A stretch of DNA of 64,000 nucleotides, from NCBI GenBank assembly GCA_009760855.2, contig WPIO01000008.1, positions 2,667,001-2,731,000 of the forward strand, in the 5' to 3' direction. Below are positions 57,523 to 64,000 of the stretch, piece by piece. Position numbers and translations under genes: made by a program. The notes beneath the pieces were generated by a model. It saw nothing but the letters and a program-made list of their open reading frames with translations, was not told where the DNA came from and did not search any database. Position 1 is the first letter of the stretch. The number at the start of each line of letters is the position of its first letter. The stretch is from Cristatella mucedo (taxonomy: Eukaryota > Bryozoa > Phylactolaemata > Cristatellidae).

Positions 57523-57974
57523 CCACAAGGCCCGCCACGGCTTAGCTCCTTCGTACCTAGCTGAACTGCTGCATCAGTTTCAGCCTGTTCGCGCCCTCAG
57601 GTCCTGTGTGGACAATAAACTAGCTGTCCCATTCCTCCGCTTAAAGACAGTTGGCGACAGAAGCTTTAGCTCTGCAGGTCCTAGACTGTGGAACTCGCTT
57701 CCACAATTCTTACGCAACGACAACTACTCTCCAACTGCCGACTATGGCACATCTTTTTCAGCGGTCCTGAACTGCTGCTTCTATGCTACTCACTACCTCA
57801 ACTGCTCTCCTGACTCTGCTATGCTTCCCACTTTCTCTTTGTTTCGTGAGACGAAGTCTGTTGGCTACCGAATGCGTACCGAAAGCCGCTTAGGCTGTGA
57901 GTGGGCTATACAAAACTCTCCTGCGTAACACCCACATGGTCTCTATGACTTTGTGGAGTTACTGACGGAGATAC
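57523..57974 (+). mobile_element. L2-B LINE, 5'-truncated insertion with target duplication
   Basis: Starts ccacaaggcccgccacggct (protein HKARHGLAPSYLAELLHQFQ) and ends at the family 3' end gacggagatac. It is flanked by acaacac at 57516-57522 and 57975-57981. The empty site can be read in the L2-A copy at about 745-765. The 142-codon open frame is the C-terminal end of L2-B ORF2. Confidence 0.88.
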
Positions 57975-57981
57975 ACAACAC

Positions 57982-59231
57982 GACATTATAATAATAATAA
58001 TAATAATAATATTGCACTTGATAAAGCGCCCTCAGAAAACTTAATCTCTTTCTAGGCGCTTTACATTTGCTGCAAAGTGATACGCAACAGAATAGTAAGT
58101 AAAATCATGCTTGAAAAACAAACAAAATGAATAACATGGTTAGGGGTTACATGCACTGGGTCAGCATGCAAATGTGGTTAGTGGCAGCATGAACAGTGTC
58201 AGCACGCATAAGCACATCGAGGACGAATCACAAGGACCCACTAAATGCTGTCCTAAATAGGTATGTTTTTAAGTTTCTTTTAAATGTGGTCAGGTCAGGG
58301 GATGTTCTGATGCAGGTCGGGAGGGAGTTCCAGGCTGTGGGAGCATACGAGCTAAATGCACGGTCTCCAAAGGATTTAAGGTTTGTACGAGGTATTTCTA
58401 GACTGTTGGATTCAGAAAAGCGAGTGGTACGATGCTTTGCCTGATGGGGTAGTATATCTGAAAGATAAGCTGGAGCCATAGAATGAAGAGACCTAAAAGT
58501 GAGCGACAAAACCTTGAAGTCAATCCGTTGCTTGACTGGTAACCAGTGCAGGTCGGCGAGAAGTGGAGTAATGTGGCAACTGCGACGCTCACGACAGACA
58601 AGCCAGCTGCAGAGTTTTGCACCAGCTGCAATCGCCTGATCGCACATGCTGGTAGGCCAGTAAGCAGTGAGTTGCAGAAGTCGAGACGAGATCTCACGAA
58701 TGCATGGACCAACTTGGACGTGGTATCCTTATCTAAACAAGCCCTAATTTTAGTAATGTTATGAAGCTGAAAATAGGCGGATTTGACTGTGGAGCTGATG
58801 TGGTCGTCTAACGACAGGTCGCTTTGGAATATGACACCTAGATTTCGAGCTGATGCAACTGGAGATATGCTGGCAGAGCCAATTTTGAAAGTCAGCCTTT
58901 CCAATTTCTGAATAACACTAGGTTTGCCCATAACTAGTAAGTTAGTTTTATCATCGTTTAGTTTTAGAAAATTTGCTGCCATCCATGATCGGATGTCATC
59001 AATGCATGCAGCAAGTGAGTTGAGAGAACTTGAGGTGCTCGAAGGCTGGGAGGGATCAAAGCAAAGGTACAACTGAGTGTCATCCGCATAGAAGTGAAAG
59101 CCTAGATTGTGCTTGGCAATCACATCAGCGAGAGGGAGAGTATAAACGGTGAAAAGGACCGGACCTAGCACAGAGCCCTGAGGTACTCCATATTTTAGAG
59201 GTACTTCAGATGATCTTTGTCCATTCACGTC
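57982..59231 (-). mobile_element. L2-A LINE, 5'-truncated, best-preserved RT half
   Basis: On the minus strand an open frame reads [60 protein letters not shown] and [20 protein letters not shown]. The YADD catalytic motif is intact. The 3' tail with (TAA)n lies at 57987-58075. It is 5'-truncated within RT, so it cannot be autonomous. It is inserted into the split L2-A element and placed head-to-head with that element's continuation. Confidence 0.9.
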
Positions 59232-60745
59232 ATTAGTTACATTAGTTACATTAGTTGACATGCTCGACGAGTTTGCATCTCTGACTAGGCGAACTTCGCG
59301 CCCTCGCCCAGACGGCCTATGGTTTACCACAGACATTAAACTAGCTTGGTCTACTAAGCGCAAGCTTGAAAAAAACATACAAAAGATCAGGCCTGACTGT
59401 CCGTCGACAGGCATACGAGGACTACTGTAGGTCGCACCAATTGATCCTAGCAAAGGCCAAGTCTAGCTTCTATAAAAAAAACATTGTTGAATCACAGGTG
59501 CACAATCCAAAAATGCTGATGTTGACGATCAACCATCTTCTCAACCGCTCACAGATTAGCTCTTTACAGGATGATCCTTGTGATGATCCAGCTGATCGCT
59601 TTTCTCGATTCTTCGTCCAGAAGATAGACAAGATAAGGGAGTCCATCCCTGCGATGGCAGCATCCCCCTAGAATGCTGTCCCTCGATTCCTGGCTGCAGC
59701 TCAATGTCTACATTTAGGCAGGTCACTAGTGATCGCGTCCTGAAGTTCATATCCCAATCAAAGAAGACAAGTCTTTTAGACCATATTCCCGCTGTCCTGC
59801 TCCTACGTTGCATTGACCTGCTGCTGCCATGCATAACTAACATCAGAAATATGTCATTAACCTCAAGTCATGTCCCAGCACCTTTCGAAAAAGCTGTAGT
59901 CAGGCCACTTCTCAAGAAAGCGACACTAGGCCAAGAGAACTTGAGCAACTACCGCTCAGTCTCCCTTCTACCATTCCTATAAAAGACACTGGAACGAGTC
60001 GTAGCGGACCAGCAGAACTCATATGCCACATCTAAGTTGGTCCATGCATTCGTGACATCCCGTCTCGACTTCTGCAACTCGCCGCTTACTGGCCTACCAG
60101 CATGTGCGATCAGGCGATTGCAGCTGGTGCAAAACTGCAGCTAGGCTTGTCTGTCGTGAGCGTCGCAGTTGCCACATCACACCACTTCTCGCCGACCTGC
60201 ACTGGCTCCCAGTCAAGCAATGGATCGACTTCAAGGTTTTGTCGCTCACTTGTAGGTCCCTTCATTCTTTGGCTCCAGCCTATTTCTCAAATCTCCTCCC
60301 CCACCAGGCCAAGTATCGTACCACCAGCTTTTCGGAATCCAACAGTTCACCAACACCTCGTACAAACCTCAAATCCTTTGGAGACCGTGCATTTAGTTCG
60401 TATGCTCCCAAAGCCTGGAACTCACTCCCGACTTGCCTCAAAACATACCTTGACCTGACCACATTTTAAAAGAACTTAAGAACACACCTATTTAGGACAG
60501 CATTTAGGGAGTCCATGTGATTCGTCTTTCATGTGTTTATGCGTGCTGACACTGTGCATGCTGCCACTAACTATACCTGCACGCTGACCCTGTGCATGTA
60601 GCCCATAGCCATGTTATTCGTGCTGTTTTTCAAGCATGATATTACTCACCATTCAATCGTGTTTCCCTTTTCAGCAAATGTAAAGCACCTAGAAAGAGAT
60701 TGAGTTCTCTGAGGGTGCTTTATCAATTGTGTTATTATTATAAAG
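59232..60745 (+). mobile_element. L2-A LINE, right half of the split element
   Basis: Resumes with gttgacatgctcgacgagtt and runs through the RT start (SNYRSVSLLPFL, then a stop). It then has an internal deletion near 60019 that joins 'aactcatatg' to ccacatctaagttggtccat, removing most of the RT core. It ends with the 3' untranslated region and the tail at 60678-60740. Confidence 0.88.
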
Positions 60746-61164
60746 CATAACGATTAGTCTGTATGGGCTGCTTTTCCTTAGAAAAACTGTGCTTGTAGCT
60801 GTAAAGGTTCTTTTTAGTCGGGTCGTCGCTAGCGCTTGAAATCTGAAATATCATACCTCTATGGTTGCTTAATTTTTTTGACAAGTTGATCCAGAAGACC
60901 GCTTTCATGGGCCAATTCATTCCATTCGGTCATTAATCTGAGTTTAGTATTACTTATCCCAATGGCTGGCCAAACCGATTCTCTCACTGCTGCGATTGTG
61001 TAAAAGGGCCGCTGATAATCAATCGCCACTTGATCTCTAGTTAGTCTTTGTTATGACCGCCAGATTTGTCATTTTTTTAAATCGGACAAATTTAGCCCTA
61101 CCCCTTTGCTAAAAAAGCTGAGTTGGTTCCTGGTTGATTTCGAACGCAACCTATCATTAAAGGG
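60746..61164. other. no supported feature
   Basis: Unassigned low-GC DNA after the L2-A tail. Confidence 0.4.
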
Positions 61165-61295
61165 TTAGCTTACTTAACAGTTTCATTTATATAGCGGCAG
61201 AATAGCCTTTACGGCTATCACCACCGCTTGCGGTGGGCAATAATCGATCGCCCACTGCAGGACTGACACCCACGACTTAGGTCGTGTACAGCGAA
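61165..61295 (-). mobile_element. tRNA-derived SINE fragment
   Basis: Plus-strand phrases aatagcctttacggctatca, ccaccgcttgcggtgggcaa and gcccactgcaggactgacac show a minus-strand SINE body and a damaged B box. A short (CT)n follows at 61299-61325. Confidence 0.65.
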
Positions 61296-61379
61296 AATTT
61301 TCTCTCTCTCTCTCTCTCTCTTCCTCTCTGAATTAGGAGGCCAGCCTAAACTTCTCTGCCACACTTGGCTGGACTACTA

Positions 61380-61465
61380 AACAGTGCCCTTGAGTCCTCT
61401 GAGGGCAATCTCTGACTTCTGAGGACAATCTCTGACCTCTAAGGGCAATCTCTGCCCGTCCCCTT
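61380..61465. repeat. imperfect tandem repeat, unit about 22 bp
   Basis: Three to four units of 'tctgagggcaatctctgac' with changes. Confidence 0.75.
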
Positions 61466-61624
61466 CTTCTGTTTCGAGGCTACTGGCGAAAGGTGCTCTT
61501 GATACGAATAGCTAGACTTGGGGAAAGAATGACCGCAGATCGTACTCAACGATGAGCACTTTCAGCTGCCAATTCTCACCCTTCTTTTCTAGAACGAAGA
61601 ATAGTATGTGCAACGTCCTCCTTT

Positions 61625-61735
61625 ATGGAGAGGCAGACGGCAGACGAGCCCTTGTGGCTATCACCCGGCCTTCAGCAGGACAGACTAGATTGTCTACTGC
61701 AGGACTCGAACCCAAGACTTAGACGGTGAAATTCT
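61625..61735 (-). mobile_element. tRNA-derived SINE, diverged
   Basis: Plus-strand phrases cccttgtggctatcacccgg and ctactgcaggactcgaaccc mark a minus-strand copy with a readable B box. Confidence 0.6.
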
Positions 61736-61874
61736 CGTACCGTATCGTATCGCGGCCAGTCCTTCGCAGCTCCTTCTATGCTACCTACATCCGCCGGCCG
61801 CCATTCTCATGACTCCATCGTGATTCTCATTTCTTCGTGGGATGAAGGCATTAAACAGGCTATTCTAGGCCTTT

Positions 61875-62575
61875 AATTAAGAAAGCAACACTAGACCAAG
61901 AGAACTTGAACAGCCTCCGAGCAGCCTCCCTTCTACCGTTCCTATCAGACACAGGAACGAGTTGTGGCAGACCAGCTGAACTCTTCTATTGAAACCTCTA
62001 GCCTAGCAAGTAAGTTACAGTCTGGATTTAGAGCTAATCAGTCCACAGAGTCAGCATTGCTTCGAGTGTATAACGAACTTCTTTGGGAATGCAGACTTCG
62101 GTAAAGTTTCTCTGCTTGTGTTGCTTGATCCTTCTGCAGCTTTTGACACTGTCAATCACCAAGACCTCGAGCGCGTCTCATCTCGCCTGAGCATCACTGG
62201 TACTGCACTGCAATTGTTGAAGTCCTACCTCAGTGGGAGACTCCAGAGTATTGATGCGAACAGACAACGGTCATCCGAAGATCCATTGAGGTGCGGGGGT
62301 ACCTCGCAGGGCTCTCTGTGTGCTCGGTCTGCTTCTCTTTACAGTGCATACTCTCCCTATTGCCGATATGGTCGTCAAGCACAACCTAGGCTTTCACTTT
62401 TATGCAAACGACATTCACTTGTATTTGTATTTGCTTCGATCCCTCCCTGCTTCTAATACGTCGAATCGTCTTCATGCCTTGCAGCATGTATTGCTGACAT
62501 TAACACTCGGATGACATCAAACTTTCTCTAATTAAAAGACGATAAAACCAACTTACTAGTTACTCAGGTCACTAG
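61875..62575 (+). mobile_element. L2-A LINE, internal RT fragment
   Basis: Reads SAAFDTVNHQDLERVSSRLS, TGTALQLLKSYLSGRLQSID and, in another frame, [20 protein letters not shown]. The YADD motif has become YAND, and frames shift twice. Both ends are truncated; no tail. Confidence 0.85.
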
Positions 62576-63067
62576 AAACCGTCGATTCAGATGAAGCAGG
62601 TGGCTGCAAGCAGTGAAGACCATCATAGTATCAGTTTACACAGACGGTCTTCGTTCATGCAGCCTGTTGCAGAAACGGAGGCATTGCCTGGTTGCAGATG
62701 CAGAATAAACATGTGTGCTCAGGCATAGAAACGAAAGTGGAACACTAGAAATTCAGGTCACTAGACTGAGTGACCGAAACCAAAGTTGACGCATGGGCTG
62801 AGATATCATCCTTGACGGTTGCGTTCAAAGCTCGGTTGCTGGCATCGCTAAATTGCTCCTACACTTTCCTGCATGTGGCAAGCGCCCATGCCCTGCTCCG
62901 AACGCTCTGCACCTCTGCTTAAGTGAATGTCATCACTGAGCTGTGCATTTGCAGAAAGCACACTCGGTGCACTAGCAATTGCACACTCCGTGTGTGTGCC
63001 GAAAATTCAGTCTGAGGCAGACAACAATCCTACGCACTATCCGAATTCAGCGCAGCGAACTCACCCG
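62576..63067. other. no supported feature
   Basis: Two copies of 'caggtcactaga' (about 62565 and 62755) are the only structure noticed. Confidence 0.35.
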
Positions 63068-63250
63068 GTGGCTAAGTTATTGGTGCTTACAGATTCTGGT
63101 GCATGAGGAGGTCGCACGCTCGAGTCCTGTTGGCAGTGAGACTTTCTGTCCCGGCCCACTTACAGCGTGCCGAGACAGGCCCACTGTGCCTGTGGAGCCC
63201 TAGGCCAACCTAGACACGTCTCCTCGAAGAGTACCGAGTGGCCTCTGGAA
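63068..63250 (+). mobile_element. possible second tRNA-like SINE family
   Basis: Has ggtggctaagttattggtgc (A-box-like) and gaggtcgcacgctcgagtcc (B-box-like) about 50 bp apart. It has no similarity to the body of the main SINE. Single copy here, so tentative. Confidence 0.35.
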
Positions 63251-64000
63251 GTGGCTCGGCTCGAGGCGTGGTGAAAAACACTAATCGCCCCTCCCCCTCC
63301 CCCCCACAAACACACACACCGATCAAGCTAGCGGCTACCGACACGGCATCCACTTTGAAGCCCAGCCCGAGATCATCTGCCGGCACTGGCCCTTGTGCTT
63401 TATCACCAGTAGACCTTTGATTCGCTCATCCGCTGCGGTGCCATTAATACGATTCCATTGGCCAGCTCAACATCGAGGCGGGCAACGCCGGCCCGTGCTC
63501 TCCGCGATGCACTCAGAAAACACCAGCACTCTCGCCTGCTGTAATGAGAGCACCCAGCAATTCGCTCATTGCAGGACCATGCACGGTGGCAGGGCTGTGG
63601 CCAGCCAAGCGACAGAGAAATCAGAAATCTCATGAGATACATCCTCCACTCGTGCCTCGCTAACAAAAAAGCCGTCGGTCGCACGCTTCGCTCTTTCAAC
63701 GGACCGCTCTTTGCCACCGTCAGCCACGAGCAAGCTTTCAAGATGAGGGCCACCTGCATTAATGCTCAGCCGACACAGTTTCGTTTATATTTGGCCACGG
63801 GTTTGGCTCTTCATACATTTGCAGGCGCCCGGATGTGCAAGCCAGGAATGGGCCCACGAAGGGCCACCGATACTGCCCCGGCCGCCTGGAGCCCCAAAAG
63901 ACGTCACCGCCATGAGTGACCGCACAGAGGCCGCCGCGTAAACAAGAGATGCAGCAACGCTAAGCCAACTGCGGGCTGACCCGGCCTCGTCTGGAGACGC
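63251..64000. other. no supported gene
   Basis: Open frames on both strands (for example 63569-63919 plus) without recognised domains or splice support; a C-run and (CA)n near 63300. Confidence 0.4.

Noticed and set aside
57500-57928. A gene fusing an L2-A segment to an L2-B protein end
   Set aside because: The join is explained by an L2-B insertion with a target duplication inside an L2-A copy.
62118-62456. Intact reverse transcriptase gene
   Set aside because: The frame shifts before the catalytic motif, which itself reads YAND, and both ends of the element are missing.

Overview
This is a window of animal nuclear DNA. It has introns with GT/AG borders, AATAAA polyadenylation signals, TATA boxes, degenerate LINE and tRNA-derived SINE copies, and long GA/CT, AT and CTGT microsatellites. 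No bacterial-style operon, rRNA or CRISPR array was seen. The gene content (IgGFc-binding-type domains, MopE-like metal-binding motifs, collagen repeats and calcium-binding EGF modules in one membrane protein) fits an early-branching or marine invertebrate. A sponge is my best guess, but the species cannot be settled from the sequence alone.

The centrepiece is one minus-strand gene from 48043 (ATG) down to 24316 (TAA). I could assemble it completely as 17 coding exons with consistent splice phases, giving about 1660 residues. The order is: signal peptide; IgGFc-binding-type domain 1; MopE-like Asp motif 1; IgGFc-binding-type domain 2; MopE-like motif 2; a Thr/Pro linker; about 122 uninterrupted Gly-X-Y triplets over three exons; three EGF-type modules; a poly-Ala stalk; one transmembrane helix; and a 51-residue cytoplasmic tail. 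It looks like a membrane-anchored adhesion, recognition or mucus-type receptor. Its introns hold SINEs, L2-like LINE fragments, microsatellites and two perfect hairpins.

The left third (1-24 kb) is a repeat-rich region. It contains an inverted pair of paralogous two-exon genes of unknown family (7.4-8.9 kb minus; 15.7-17.1 kb plus). Each pair member has the same TATA promoter, intron position, protein C-terminus, CT-tract 3' region and AATAAA. One copy is open throughout (253 aa); the other has a frame break in its Ala-rich middle. The region also holds three decayed copies of an unknown gene with a transmembrane segment, two copies of a second decayed sequence, a duplicated 0.47-kb repeat, and many fragments of two L2/CR1-like LINE families, called here L2-A and L2-B.

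The right part (48-64 kb) is mainly mobile-element debris: hAT- and Tigger-like termini, SINEs and L2-A tails. A nested LINE cluster lies at 56.8-60.7 kb, where an L2-A element is split by an L2-B copy with a 7-bp target duplication and by an inverted L2-A copy. GC-rich stretches with many overlapping open frames are mostly non-coding shadows. Few host genes besides the receptor and the paralogous pair can be supported.
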